64,000 bases of DNA, from assembly GCF_004116725.1 (NCBI RefSeq), contig NZ_PDKG01000004.1, positions 1 to 64,000 of the forward strand, written 5' to 3'. Under the pieces are notes generated by a model. That model had not been told where the DNA came from and did not search any database. It saw nothing but the letters and a program-made list of their open reading frames with translations. This DNA comes from Arcobacter sp. CECT 8986. GTDB taxonomy: Bacteria; Campylobacterota; Campylobacteria; Campylobacterales; Arcobacteraceae. Both the position numbers and the translations under genes were made by a program. Positions 35,393 through 44,673 of this stretch are shown here, piece after piece (within the stretch, counting starts at the first letter, position 1; every line of letters starts with the position of its first letter).

Positions 35393-35494
35393 TAAATATA
35401 GTAAACCTAGAATATAAAGATTAATTATATTCAAACTTTATTTTTATATAATACAAATCTTAAAAATAAAGTAAACACATAAGGAAAACTCCAA

Positions 35495-36610
35495 ATGAAA
35501 AATTTATTGTTATTATTAACAACTATTGTTGTTGCAATTGCTTTTAGTGGTTGTGGAATGAAACAAAATGAATTAGGTTATTATGTTCCTAGCTCAAAAG
35601 AAGAATTAGTACAAGCAAAAAATCAAAAAATCTTTTTTAAAGATTATACTCCTATTGTTACAAAAAATTCTCTTTTAAAATTAAAAAATTTTATTGAGAA
35701 TAGTAAATATTCTTATAACTTTAAATTTGAAGAAGAATTCAATTATACTCCTACAAAAGATACAGGTATATTAAATTACAATTATCCAACATCATTTTTC
35801 TATTCTGGGGAAAGATTTGACAATGATATATTAGAAGGTTCCATTAAAAAAATAAATAAACCATTTGATTTTAAATTAGTTTTAAAAGACAATGTTTTAG
35901 TATCTACTAAAAAATATTCTAATTATAACGATATTATTAAAGATATGAGAAAAATTGAACTATTATTACAAGATAAGTACAATAGTAATATACCAGATTT
36001 CATAAATACTTATGAAACATCTTTTAGAATGGTTCTTGATGATAATTATCTTAAACAGTATAAACTAGCATTTACTGTTCCAAGAAAAGTGTTTAGTTAC
36101 GGTTCTATAATTAAAAAACAGTTAAAAGAGTATGGATATACATTAGTTGATAATGTTAAAGATGCTAACACATCTTTATTATATGAAAATTCTGTTACAT
36201 TAAAAGGTACAGATCTTAAATATATTAAAAAGTTAAAAGTTTTAGCAAATATTAATTCATCATCAAATCTTACACAAATTGGTGATACTTCAATGAAATT
36301 AACAAATATTTCTGGTCACTCTTCATTACACTCTGCACAAGCAGGTTTAGCAATGATGGGAGTATCTTTATTATTTGACTTTCTTACAAGTGGATCTAAA
36401 TTTCATAACTTTGGCCAAATTAAAATTATTAATAATAAGACTGGTTTAGTAAAAAAAATTACTTTAGATCATAAAACTTTGTATTCATCATATATATATA
36501 ATACAGATATGGATTCTATTAAAGAAGATATAATTAAACAATTAAAAACAGATGAATATAAACATTTTAGGAATCAGGTTGCTTATAGATTTGAAAGAAT
36601 TAAAATTTAA
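35495..36610 (+). CDS. Predicted lipoprotein, function unknown
   Basis: This 371-residue exported protein has signal peptide and lipobox AFSGC (Cys20). The C-terminal half has a stretch rich in Ser/Gly and small residues (SGHSSLHSAQAGLAMMGVSLLFDFLTSG) that might insert in or lie on a membrane. The region YGSIIKKQLKEYGYTLVDNVKDANT recalls the domain of TraT-like surface lipoproteins, but I cannot assign it. A promoter with TATAAT at 35447-35452 and SD AAGGA precede it, and a terminator follows. Confidence 0.7.
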   Translation: MKNLLLLLTTIVVAIAFSGCGMKQNELGYYVPSSKEELVQAKNQKIFFKDYTPIVTKNSLLKLKNFIENSKYSYNFKFEEEFNYTPTKDTGILNYNYPTSFFYSGERFDNDILEGSIKKINKPFDFKLVLKDNVLVSTKKYSNYNDIIKDMRKIELLLQDKYNSNIPDFINTYETSFRMVLDDNYLKQYKLAFTVPRKVFSYGSIIKKQLKEYGYTLVDNVKDANTSLLYENSVTLKGTDLKYIKKLKVLANINSSSNLTQIGDTSMKLTNISGHSSLHSAQAGLAMMGVSLLFDFLTSGSKFHNFGQIKIINNKTGLVKKITLDHKTLYSSYIYNTDMDSIKEDIIKQLKTDEYKHFRNQVAYRFERIKI

Positions 36611-36625
36611 CTATATGTAGTTATT

Positions 36626-36650
36626 AAATCAACCCTATATGGGTTGATTT
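36626..36650. terminator. Bidirectional terminator
   Basis: AAATCAACCC (36626-36635) pairs perfectly with GGGTTGATTT (36641-36650), and TTTTTT follows on the plus strand. It lies between the convergent lipoprotein and mutS7 genes. Confidence 0.9.
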
Positions 36651-36651
36651 T

Positions 36652-39606
36652 TTACTCTTCTATCATTGTATAGTGAAGCTCTAAACCTTTACTTGTAGTC
36701 ACAAATCCATTTATATTTATTTTACCTTCATGTACTAATTTATGATGATTTTTACATAATGGAACTAAATTATATTTGTGATTTGCATTCATATGACCAA
36801 TAAAGCCTTCTTCATCAGCTTTTGCTTGCTCTTTTATATGATGAATATCATCACAAGGTTTACCACAAATAATACAAGTACTTGCAAATACATCTTTATT
36901 ATATTTCGAAGTTTTTCGTTGAGTTAATCTCTCTATTTTATCATAATCATCTGTTATTCTTTTTCTTATATCATTTGCAACACTTAAAAATTCTCTATCC
37001 ATATGTAAAGATTTTGCATACTCTAAACCATACATAGAAGAGCCACTTCCATAAGCTAGTTTTCTATCAAAGATTAGTTTATCTTCTTTATCTTCATACA
37101 TCACAGATAAGTGCAATGAGATAATATTTCTTAGTTGTTCAATCTCTTTTATTTCAGGTAATTGATGTAAATGTGTAGCAAATACAAATATCGCTTCAAG
37201 TTTTGCTAGTTTTAAAATAGCACTTGCAACAATACTTAATCCACTCATTGTTTCTGTACTATGTGATATTTCATCACCTAAAATCAATGATTTTTTTGTT
37301 GCTCTATTGAAAATATTTTTTAACTCAAGCATCTCAACAGCAAATGAAGATAAACCTTTTGCAATATTATCAGCACCGCTAATTCTTGTATAAACTGCAT
37401 CAAATATAGAGAATCTCATAGATTTACACGGTACATAAAATCCAGCTTGAGCTAAGATAACTGCAATACCAATTGATTTCATCAAAGATGATTTTCCAGA
37501 AGAGTTAATACCATAAAGTAAAACTCCATTCATTTTATTGTCTGTTATATTTAATGGATTTGAGTTTTTAACTATTACATTATCTTTATACTCTTTTGAA
37601 ACATAATTTAATTGCCCCATAATCACATCATTAGGAACATAAACACCCTGCTCTTCATTTGATTCAATAATAGGATGTCTTAAATCAATTAGTTCTAAAA
37701 AGTTTTCATTTTCTTGAGTTTTTACAATTTTAGGACAAGAGTAGTTATATTTTTTTGCTGTTTTTATATTTGAAACTGTTAAGTCAACCTCAGCAATAAA
37801 CTGTACTAATTCTTCTAATAATTGTGCAAATTTTTTCTCAAATTCAACTAATTTTTCTTTAAATACTAATTTATTTAATTCAACTATTTTTCTTAGATTA
37901 TGTACATATTTATCTGAAATAGTCTCTGTTAGGCTACAAGATATTTTTACATTTGTAGTTTGTACTTTTATTTTAAAATCTTTAAATAAAAGTAAATCAT
38001 CATCAATAATTAGGTGTGAATTTAATAATTCATCTTTTACTAGATTAAATCTATTTTTTGTCAAAGATAGATAAAATCCCTCTTTATCAAGTCTATTTAT
38101 ACTAACTTGATTTTTATCATCACTTTTTAAATAAGATAAAATATGCTCTTTTAATAAATCAAGTTTTGAGTAAAGTTCCAAGTTTTGATTTGTATATTCA
38201 TCTATTTGAACATTTATTCCTTCACAAACCATATTTGAATCAACATCTTTTAACATAAATTTACCAGATACATTCAAATCAAAAGTAGAATCAATAGAAT
38301 CAATAAAAAGTTGTAATTCAGAAGAGCTACAAGGAGGAGTGAAAAACTTATAGTTTTCCATAAATTTAACAACCTCTTTTATACTAAGCAATGAATCATA
38401 CAAATAGTTTAACTCAAAAGGGTGTAATCTATTTAATTTTATTCTTCTTGTTAATCTTTCAATATCATAAATATTTGCTAACTCATTTTCAATTGGAGTA
38501 TGATAATCATAAAGTTTTTCAGATAAATTAAATCTTCTTAATATCTCTTTTTTATCTTTTACAGGATGAGTAAGTCTCTCTTTTAAAAGTCTTTTCCCCA
38601 TAGCTGTTGAAGTATTATTTATAAGTTTTATCAAACTTGGGTTATGAGAAGTTTCTATTATATTTAACTGTTCAAGTGCATTATTTCCTAAATATATATA
38701 TTTTGAAATATCTAATTTTATTGGTAATGATAATTTTTGAACAATATTTGAATCATGCCCAATTACAAAATCAATTAATATTGCAAGTGCTTCTGTACTT
38801 AAAGGTACTCTTTCCATATCAAGATGTTCTATTGATGTTAAAAGAGATTCAATATTAAATACATTTTTAAAAAGCTCATTTTGATAAGTTATTTTAGGTC
38901 GAAAAGAGCCTATATGAAATGTCTTCAAACTAAGTTCTAAATAATCAAGTACTTCTTTTTGGTTTATATTTTTATCTGCAAAAGTAACTACTATTTCATT
39001 AGTTTTGTGCATATTCATATAATTAAATATCTCATCAAGAGCATAAAATTTATCTTCACTTGTACCATGAACTTCATTGTAGTAACATTTTCCAGTTGTT
39101 ACATCAATTGCACTATATCCAACTAAATAGATACCTTTTACTTGGTCAACAACTAAAGAAGTTATATTATTTTCATCTTGGTCAACAACAAAATCAAAGT
39201 TTGTTCCTGGACTTATAACTGTATCTAAATATCTTGATACTTTTGGAGGAAGACCTTTTTGTCTTATTACTACGACTGTATATTTTTGTTCATTTATTAT
39301 TCTTGCTAAATGCTTATCAAAAGATATTGCAGGAACACCTGCCATAATTGGATTTTCTTGTGAGTTCTCTAAAATAGATTTATTTTTTCTTGTTAATTGA
39401 ATATTTAATAGTTCAGCAATCTCTTTTGCTTTTCCTATTTGTTCTTTCTCATTATTTACTTCATAAACTTCAAAAAATGTTCCTATTTCCATAAGAATGA
39501 TAGTATTTTTACCATACTTTTTTTCAAACATTTTTTGAAGTTTGAAATATGTTTTTGTTAATAAAGTCTTTTTTTCATTTAATAATTCTTGAACTTCTTC
39601 TCTCAA
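36652..39606 (-). CDS. MutS7-type MutS with C-terminal HNH domain
   Basis: This 984-residue mismatch-recognition-like protein has an N-terminal domain with the Phe-X-Glu motif (GTFFEVYE, Phe44-Glu46), core and lever domains, ATPase with Walker A GINSSGKSS (about 698-706), Walker B LILGDEIS and FATHLHQL, and then an HNH nuclease-like domain (about 908-955, CIICGKPCDDIHHI...LVPLCKNHHKLVH). This architecture is that of MutS7, known from some Campylobacterota, octocoral mitochondria and giant viruses. A self-contained MutS with built-in nuclease would substitute for MutL-dependent nicking. It starts one base after the haem-binding-domain gene and is the last gene of the operon. Confidence 0.92.
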   Translation of the reverse strand: MREEVQELLNEKKTLLTKTYFKLQKMFEKKYGKNTIILMEIGTFFEVYEVNNEKEQIGKAKEIAELLNIQLTRKNKSILENSQENPIMAGVPAISFDKHLARIINEQKYTVVVIRQKGLPPKVSRYLDTVISPGTNFDFVVDQDENNITSLVVDQVKGIYLVGYSAIDVTTGKCYYNEVHGTSEDKFYALDEIFNYMNMHKTNEIVVTFADKNINQKEVLDYLELSLKTFHIGSFRPKITYQNELFKNVFNIESLLTSIEHLDMERVPLSTEALAILIDFVIGHDSNIVQKLSLPIKLDISKYIYLGNNALEQLNIIETSHNPSLIKLINNTSTAMGKRLLKERLTHPVKDKKEILRRFNLSEKLYDYHTPIENELANIYDIERLTRRIKLNRLHPFELNYLYDSLLSIKEVVKFMENYKFFTPPCSSSELQLFIDSIDSTFDLNVSGKFMLKDVDSNMVCEGINVQIDEYTNQNLELYSKLDLLKEHILSYLKSDDKNQVSINRLDKEGFYLSLTKNRFNLVKDELLNSHLIIDDDLLLFKDFKIKVQTTNVKISCSLTETISDKYVHNLRKIVELNKLVFKEKLVEFEKKFAQLLEELVQFIAEVDLTVSNIKTAKKYNYSCPKIVKTQENENFLELIDLRHPIIESNEEQGVYVPNDVIMGQLNYVSKEYKDNVIVKNSNPLNITDNKMNGVLLYGINSSGKSSLMKSIGIAVILAQAGFYVPCKSMRFSIFDAVYTRISGADNIAKGLSSFAVEMLELKNIFNRATKKSLILGDEISHSTETMSGLSIVASAILKLAKLEAIFVFATHLHQLPEIKEIEQLRNIISLHLSVMYEDKEDKLIFDRKLAYGSGSSMYGLEYAKSLHMDREFLSVANDIRKRITDDYDKIERLTQRKTSKYNKDVFASTCIICGKPCDDIHHIKEQAKADEEGFIGHMNANHKYNLVPLCKNHHKLVHEGKININGFVTTSKGLELHYTMIEE

Positions 39607-39607
39607 T

Positions 39608-40027
39608 TTATCTTCTCACTCCAGTCCAATCTCTAATCATTTTAATTTGCTCTTTTGTTAAAATAGCATCTTTATGAATCCAAGTATAACTACTAAGTGG
39701 CATAGATGCATATACTTTTTTATAAATAGATCTTAACTCTTTTTGTTTTTTCTCTTGTGAATAAGTTTCCCATTTACTAAAATTAACTGCTGCTCTTCCA
39801 TCAACTACATGTTCTGTAATAGTCCATGAAAAAGGTGCAATTTGAGAATACCAAGGCCAAACTGTATTATCAGAATGACAATCATAACATGATGTTTTTA
39901 ATACTTTCATCACTTTTGGTTCTGCTTTTAGTTGCAATTCATCAATTACTTTTGCATTTTGTTGTGTTGGTCTAATAAACTGTATTGCTATAAATAATCC
40001 AACAATGATTAATAATGTTCTTTTCAT
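39608..40027 (-). CDS. Haem-binding-domain (cytochrome c-like) protein
   Basis: This 139-residue protein has an N-terminal membrane or signal segment (about 4-17) and one CxxCH haem motif, CYDCHSDN (47-54), followed by the WPWYSQIAPFSW pattern and the C-terminal LTKEQIKMIRDW of the Haem_bd family. It is probably periplasmic and membrane-anchored. It sits in an operon between thioredoxin-like and mutS7 genes. A redox role is inferred, and there is no obvious functional link to mismatch repair. Confidence 0.85.
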   Translation of the reverse strand: MKRTLLIIVGLFIAIQFIRPTQQNAKVIDELQLKAEPKVMKVLKTSCYDCHSDNTVWPWYSQIAPFSWTITEHVVDGRAAVNFSKWETYSQEKKQKELRSIYKKVYASMPLSSYTWIHKDAILTKEQIKMIRDWTGVRR

Positions 40028-40029
40028 TT

Positions 40030-40362
40030 TTATTCCATATAAAATAATTCGTAAACTCTTTTTATCTCTTTGATAAACATAGGAACACTTATATTTCGCC
40101 CTTGTCTATTGAACTCTTTTTTATCAAAGAAAACTAATATACTAGGTATAGAAAATATCGTAAAATGACTTGCTATTTGTTTATATAAGTCTGCTCTAAC
40201 TTCAAATAACTCTATTTTGGGAAAGTTATTTTTTATCTCATTTTCTATTTTAGGTTTTAAGACTTTACAAACAGAACAATTAGTTGAACTAAAATAAATT
40301 AATACAGGAGTTCCTGTATTAATTTTAGATATTAAAGTATCAAGTTCTTTCACTTCTTGCAT
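40030..40362 (-). CDS. Thioredoxin-like protein
   Basis: This 110-residue thioredoxin fold has active site STNCSVCKVLKP (CSVC instead of CGPC) and the cis-Pro region FSIPSILVF. No signal peptide is seen, so it is probably cytoplasmic. It overlaps the end of the DUF1538 gene by 23 nt. Substrates are unknown; the CSVC motif marks it as a non-canonical thioredoxin. Confidence 0.85.
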   Translation of the reverse strand: MQEVKELDTLISKINTGTPVLIYFSSTNCSVCKVLKPKIENEIKNNFPKIELFEVRADLYKQIASHFTIFSIPSILVFFDKKEFNRQGRNISVPMFIKEIKRVYELFYME

Positions 40363-42367
40363 TTAACTCTTTTTCCAATCTTTCATTAAAACTATTTTCA
40401 TCAAATTTTTCTGTTTTATTTTTAGAATCACTCTCTTTATGGTCTTTTCTATATGTATAAATATCATGTCTTGTTAAACTTATACCTTTCATATGTGTCA
40501 ATGGAAAAGCAAATGCCACACCTTTTCCAACTGTTGTAATATGTAATGAGTGTATAATTGATTTTATAACTTGATTTACCATTCCAGATGGAAGTAAAAA
40601 TAATAATAAAACATCATCAGCTTCTTTTGTAGTTCTATAAAAATTAGTCATTTCACTAATTCCTATTCCCTCAGCTTTTAACACTGTAACTCCAGTAGCA
40701 CCTGCTTTACTTGCTGCTTCTATTGCATCTAGTTTTTTATCTAAAGGCACAATAATAACAACAGCACTGAAATCCATAGATAAAGAGTGTCTTCTATCAC
40801 TTCCATCAATATTTACAGTTGCTAAATCCATATTTTCAGCATCAACTAATGCATCTTTTAGAATATTTGCAGCTTCAATTTCAGTATCTGATTTAACACC
40901 AAGTTTTTCAATTATAATACCATAAAGCATTACTGTAATCATTGGGAAAAGCGATGCAAAAGCAATAAGTCCAAATCCATCAATTAAAGGACTTCTTCCT
41001 TCAATATTTGTAGCAAGACCTATACCAAGTGCAGCAACAAGAGGAACAGTTACAGTTGAAGTAGTAACTCCACCACTATCATATGCAATCGGAATTATAT
41101 ATTTTGGTGCAACAAAAGTTAAAATTATTACAACTATATATCCAACTATAATATAATAGTGAATATGTCCACCATCAACAATTCTAAATGCCCCAAGAGC
41201 AATACCAATAGCAACACCAAGAGCAACAAATAATCTTAAAGCAAAATCATTTATCTTACCATCACTAATCTCTTTTGCTTTTTTAGCAATAGCCATAAGT
41301 GCTGGTTCTGCCATAGTTGTAGAAAATCCAATTGCAAAAGCAAAAGCATAAACAACAAAAATAGACTCTCTTTTTGTTAGTTGATAAGCCATTGTCTCTC
41401 CAAGAGAGAATAGACCCATTTCAAGACCTAATATAAAAGCATATAACCCAATAATAACTAATACAAAACCTAAAAATACAGTTTTTATATTATGGATACT
41501 CTTTTTTAATACAAGATATTGGAAAAATAGAATAATTGCTAAAATAGGAATTACATCTTTTGTAACAGAAACTAATCCAGTAATTACTTTCATTACGGTA
41601 ATTTGAGCTACATTTGAAACAGTTGCATCAACTGTAATTGTTGCTACATCTTTTGCATCAACTAAGTTATAAACTGCAATTCCATAGATTTGTACAAAAA
41701 TCATTGGAGTTAAAGAAGCAAAAGCAATAAGTCCAAATCCATCAATCACTGGATTTCTATCTTTTATAGAAGTTGCTAGACCAATACCCAGTGCAGCAAC
41801 AAGTGGAACAGTAACTGTTGAAGTAGTAACTCCACCTAAATCATACGCAAGACCGATAATCTCTTTTGGAGCAAAAAAAGTAACTCCCACAACTAAAAGA
41901 TATCCAACTATAATATAGTAATGAATTGGATGACCTTTTATAATTCTATATACACCTAATAATATTGCAAATCCAACCGAACCTGCAACAACTAATCTTA
42001 GTATAGTTGAATCAATTCTTCCACTTGAAATTGCAGCCGCTTTATCTGCAATTACTGCAAGTGCTGGTTCTGCAATAGTTGTACCAAAACCTATTAAAAA
42101 TCCAAAGAATAGTATCCATACAACTTTTCCACTTTTTGCAAAGTCTCTTGCTAAGCCCTCTCCAACTGGAAAAATTCCAATCTCTAACCCTTGTAAAAAA
42201 ATAGCAAGACCAACTCCAACAATAGTTAATCCAAGTGCAGTTGAAACCCAATTATCTGGAACTGACTGAATAATTGCAAGTTGAAAAAATAGAATTACTA
42301 CAATAATTGGTAGTAAATCTCTAAATGAATCTTTTAATAAACGTAAAAAGAAATTAAACTGTGCCAT
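40340..42367 (-). CDS. Tandem DUF1538 membrane protein with PII-like C terminus
   Basis: This 675-residue protein contains two homologous membrane units (about 1-240 and 265-500), each with GF(G/S)TT-AEPAL, YYIIVGY and GGVTTSTVTVPLVAALGIGLAT. A soluble tail (about 535-645, SAVVIIVPLDKKLDAIEAASKAGATGVTVLKAEG) reads like a PII/GlnB-type ferredoxin-like fold. DUF1538 proteins look like transporters of unknown substrate. It overlaps the TrkA-like gene by 14 nt, following a K+ channel gene, so an ion or osmolyte role sensed through the PII-like tail is plausible inference. Confidence 0.82.
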   Translation of the reverse strand: MAQFNFFLRLLKDSFRDLLPIIVVILFFQLAIIQSVPDNWVSTALGLTIVGVGLAIFLQGLEIGIFPVGEGLARDFAKSGKVVWILFFGFLIGFGTTIAEPALAVIADKAAAISSGRIDSTILRLVVAGSVGFAILLGVYRIIKGHPIHYYIIVGYLLVVGVTFFAPKEIIGLAYDLGGVTTSTVTVPLVAALGIGLATSIKDRNPVIDGFGLIAFASLTPMIFVQIYGIAVYNLVDAKDVATITVDATVSNVAQITVMKVITGLVSVTKDVIPILAIILFFQYLVLKKSIHNIKTVFLGFVLVIIGLYAFILGLEMGLFSLGETMAYQLTKRESIFVVYAFAFAIGFSTTMAEPALMAIAKKAKEISDGKINDFALRLFVALGVAIGIALGAFRIVDGGHIHYYIIVGYIVVIILTFVAPKYIIPIAYDSGGVTTSTVTVPLVAALGIGLATNIEGRSPLIDGFGLIAFASLFPMITVMLYGIIIEKLGVKSDTEIEAANILKDALVDAENMDLATVNIDGSDRRHSLSMDFSAVVIIVPLDKKLDAIEAASKAGATGVTVLKAEGIGISEMTNFYRTTKEADDVLLLFLLPSGMVNQVIKSIIHSLHITTVGKGVAFAFPLTHMKGISLTRHDIYTYRKDHKESDSKNKTEKFDENSFNERLEKELNARSERT

Positions 42368-43064
42368 TAACTGTTCCTTCTACGTATTGCCTAAACCTTT
42401 GTAAATCGTTATTCTTCCCTACGATAACCAATATGTCTCCTTCATCAATTTTGTGATTTATTCCTTTTGTTTTAAAAATAAATTTGTCGCCTAACTCCTT
42501 ATCCATTATACCAAGAAGAAGGATGTTATATTGCTTATGAACTTTAATATTTTTTAAATATTTTTGATTAAATATAGAATTTTTGTTTATATAAATTTGT
42601 GAGATATTTAAATCTGATTTTGTAAATAATATATCATCTAAAACTTTCGTCATAAGTGGTTTTGTAAGATTTCTATATATTTTAAGAGCACCTAAATCAT
42701 TTGGATTTAGAACTTTTGTAGCTCCTGCAACTAATAGTTTTTTTGATTCTGCTTTTGTTCTTGAAACTGCTATAATTTTTAGCTTACTATTTAAATTTCT
42801 AACTGATAAAGTTACAAAAAGATTGTTTTTATCACTTTTGCTTACACAAAAAATTGAATCAATTTCATTTTCAATTCCTAAAGAGATTAACTCATCATCA
42901 TTTAAAAGAGTATAATTATATATTTCAAACTCATCTTTTTTAGCTTTTAAAAGATTCTCTTCATCAAAATCAACGACTAATACTTCATAATTTTTATCTT
43001 TTAATGTTGCTGCAATTTTTGAACCCAATGAAGTATATCCATAAACTATAACTCTATTTTTCAT
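42354..43064 (-). CDS. TrkA/RCK-like NAD-binding regulatory protein
   Basis: This 236-residue soluble protein has a Rossmann start VIVYGYTSLGSKIAATL, acidic LVVDFDEENL, and a TrkA_C-like domain at the end (about 150-230). Such proteins gate K+ transporters or channels through NAD(H) or nucleotide binding. It overlaps the channel gene by 11 nt on the upstream side and the DUF1538 gene by 14 nt, so all three are translationally coupled. Confidence 0.85.
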   Translation of the reverse strand: MKNRVIVYGYTSLGSKIAATLKDKNYEVLVVDFDEENLLKAKKDEFEIYNYTLLNDDELISLGIENEIDSIFCVSKSDKNNLFVTLSVRNLNSKLKIIAVSRTKAESKKLLVAGATKVLNPNDLGALKIYRNLTKPLMTKVLDDILFTKSDLNISQIYINKNSIFNQKYLKNIKVHKQYNILLLGIMDKELGDKFIFKTKGINHKIDEGDILVIVGKNNDLQRFRQYVEGTVNGTV

Positions 43065-44634
43065 CTTCTATAGCCTTTAGGAATTTCGTACTAAAAAAGT
43101 TTGTTTTTAACTCTTTGATTGAACTTTTATAGCCAATGACTATCAAAATGTCATTTTCTTTTATAGTATATTTTATATTTATAGGATTAAATACAAATTT
43201 GTGATTGTGTTTTGTATCAATAACACCAATTAATACAATATTATAATCATCAAAATCAATTTTGTTTATATCCAATCCTATTATTTGCATACCTTCAACA
43301 ATTTCTATTTCATCAACTTCAGCTGAAATATCTTCATTTAATAAAATACCATAAAGAGCATCAAAAGCCACAGGTTGACCTATATATTCACTTGCAACTA
43401 AAGCACTTACTTGATTTGGATTAATTAAAAAATTTGCACCTGCAAGTTTTAATTTACTTTCAACTTCAATATTATTTACCAAAGTTATTATTTTTATATT
43501 AGAATCAAGTGTTCTTGCTCCTAAAACTGTAGATAAATTTATAGCATCATCTTCAAATAAGCATATTATTGTATCTGCACTTTTTCCAACACCAACTCTT
43601 TCTAAAAAATCCATATCAGTACAATCACCACAAACTGCTAAATAATTTTGCTCTTTTGCTAATGCAATTTTTTCTGGATTTTCATCAATCACTAAAATCT
43701 TTTTTTTAGTTTTACATAACTCTTCAATCAAACTTCTTGAAATAGTTCTATATCCACATACAATGATAAACTCTTTTAGTTTCTCAACTTCACTTTCTAT
43801 TCTATTTTGTTTTATATGTTCCATTCTTTCAGCTAATGCTGTTGTCAAAATAGAAGTACTAAAAGCAATTACTAAAAATCCATTTATTACTAATATTAAA
43901 GTTACAAATTTTCCTTCTGGTGTAATTGGAACAATATCTCCATATCCAACAGTAGAAATAGTAATCAAAGACCAATAAACAGCATCAAAAAAGTTATTTA
44001 CATTTGGATTTTGTCCAACTGGCCCTTCATAAATAAACATAATTGTAGAACCAAAAAATATAACAACACCACTTAAAATAGCCAAGGTATAAAGTTCAAA
44101 TTTTCTTTCTTTAAAAATTCGTAAAAACTCTTTTAGTGAATTTGTGTATCTTAATATTTTAAATAATCTAAACAATAAAAATATTCTAAGAACTCTTAAT
44201 GGTCTATATGCTGGTAATATTGCTAATAAATCTATAATAGACATAGGAGATAGTATAAATTTAAGTTTCTCTTTAAAAGCTGTTTTTATCGAGTTTCCTA
44301 ACTTATAATTTGTAGCTAAAAATAAAGACTCTTCATAATCTTGAATAACTATTTTTCTAGTATCATTATATACCCAAAGTCTTCCTAACCACTCAATAAT
44401 AAAGACAATAATTGCTGCATATTCATAATTATCAAATAGGTCTAAGTGAGAATGATTTACTTCATAGATAAGTATTCCTATTGTACTTATTACTAAAAAT
44501 ATCATAAAAAAATCAAAATATTTTTTATATCTATATTTACTATTTTCTAATATATTTCTTGTAAAAGTTTTAAAACCTGTATAAATGGAAGAATTATCTA
44601 AAAAGTAAAAAAATTTAACTATGCTATTTTTCAT
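43054..44634 (-). CDS. Voltage-sensor-type K+ channel with RCK domain
   Basis: This 526-residue channel has six membrane segments, an arginine-rich S4-like helix (AYRPLRVLRIFLLFRLFKILR), pore selectivity filter STVGYGDIVP near residue 230 and a cytoplasmic TrkA_N/TrkA_C module beginning FIIVCGYRTISRSLIEEL. It resembles bacterial Kch/Kv-type channels. It is the first gene of a six-gene minus-strand operon ending with mutS7, 39 nt downstream of leuA. Confidence 0.9.
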   Translation of the reverse strand: MKNSIVKFFYFLDNSSIYTGFKTFTRNILENSKYRYKKYFDFFMIFLVISTIGILIYEVNHSHLDLFDNYEYAAIIVFIIEWLGRLWVYNDTRKIVIQDYEESLFLATNYKLGNSIKTAFKEKLKFILSPMSIIDLLAILPAYRPLRVLRIFLLFRLFKILRYTNSLKEFLRIFKERKFELYTLAILSGVVIFFGSTIMFIYEGPVGQNPNVNNFFDAVYWSLITISTVGYGDIVPITPEGKFVTLILVINGFLVIAFSTSILTTALAERMEHIKQNRIESEVEKLKEFIIVCGYRTISRSLIEELCKTKKKILVIDENPEKIALAKEQNYLAVCGDCTDMDFLERVGVGKSADTIICLFEDDAINLSTVLGARTLDSNIKIITLVNNIEVESKLKLAGANFLINPNQVSALVASEYIGQPVAFDALYGILLNEDISAEVDEIEIVEGMQIIGLDINKIDFDDYNIVLIGVIDTKHNHKFVFNPINIKYTIKENDILIVIGYKSSIKELKTNFFSTKFLKAIEDEK

Positions 44635-44645
44635 ATGTTTTTCAC

Positions 44646-44668
44646 TGCAAGAGATAAACTCTCTTGCA
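44646..44668 (-). terminator. Hairpin between leuA and the K+ channel gene
   Basis: TGCAAGAGA (44646-44654) pairs perfectly with TCTCTTGCA (44660-44668). On the minus strand it follows the leuA stop but has no T run, so it may be a weak terminator or an RNA-processing site. Confidence 0.5.
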
Positions 44669-44673
44669 TATTA

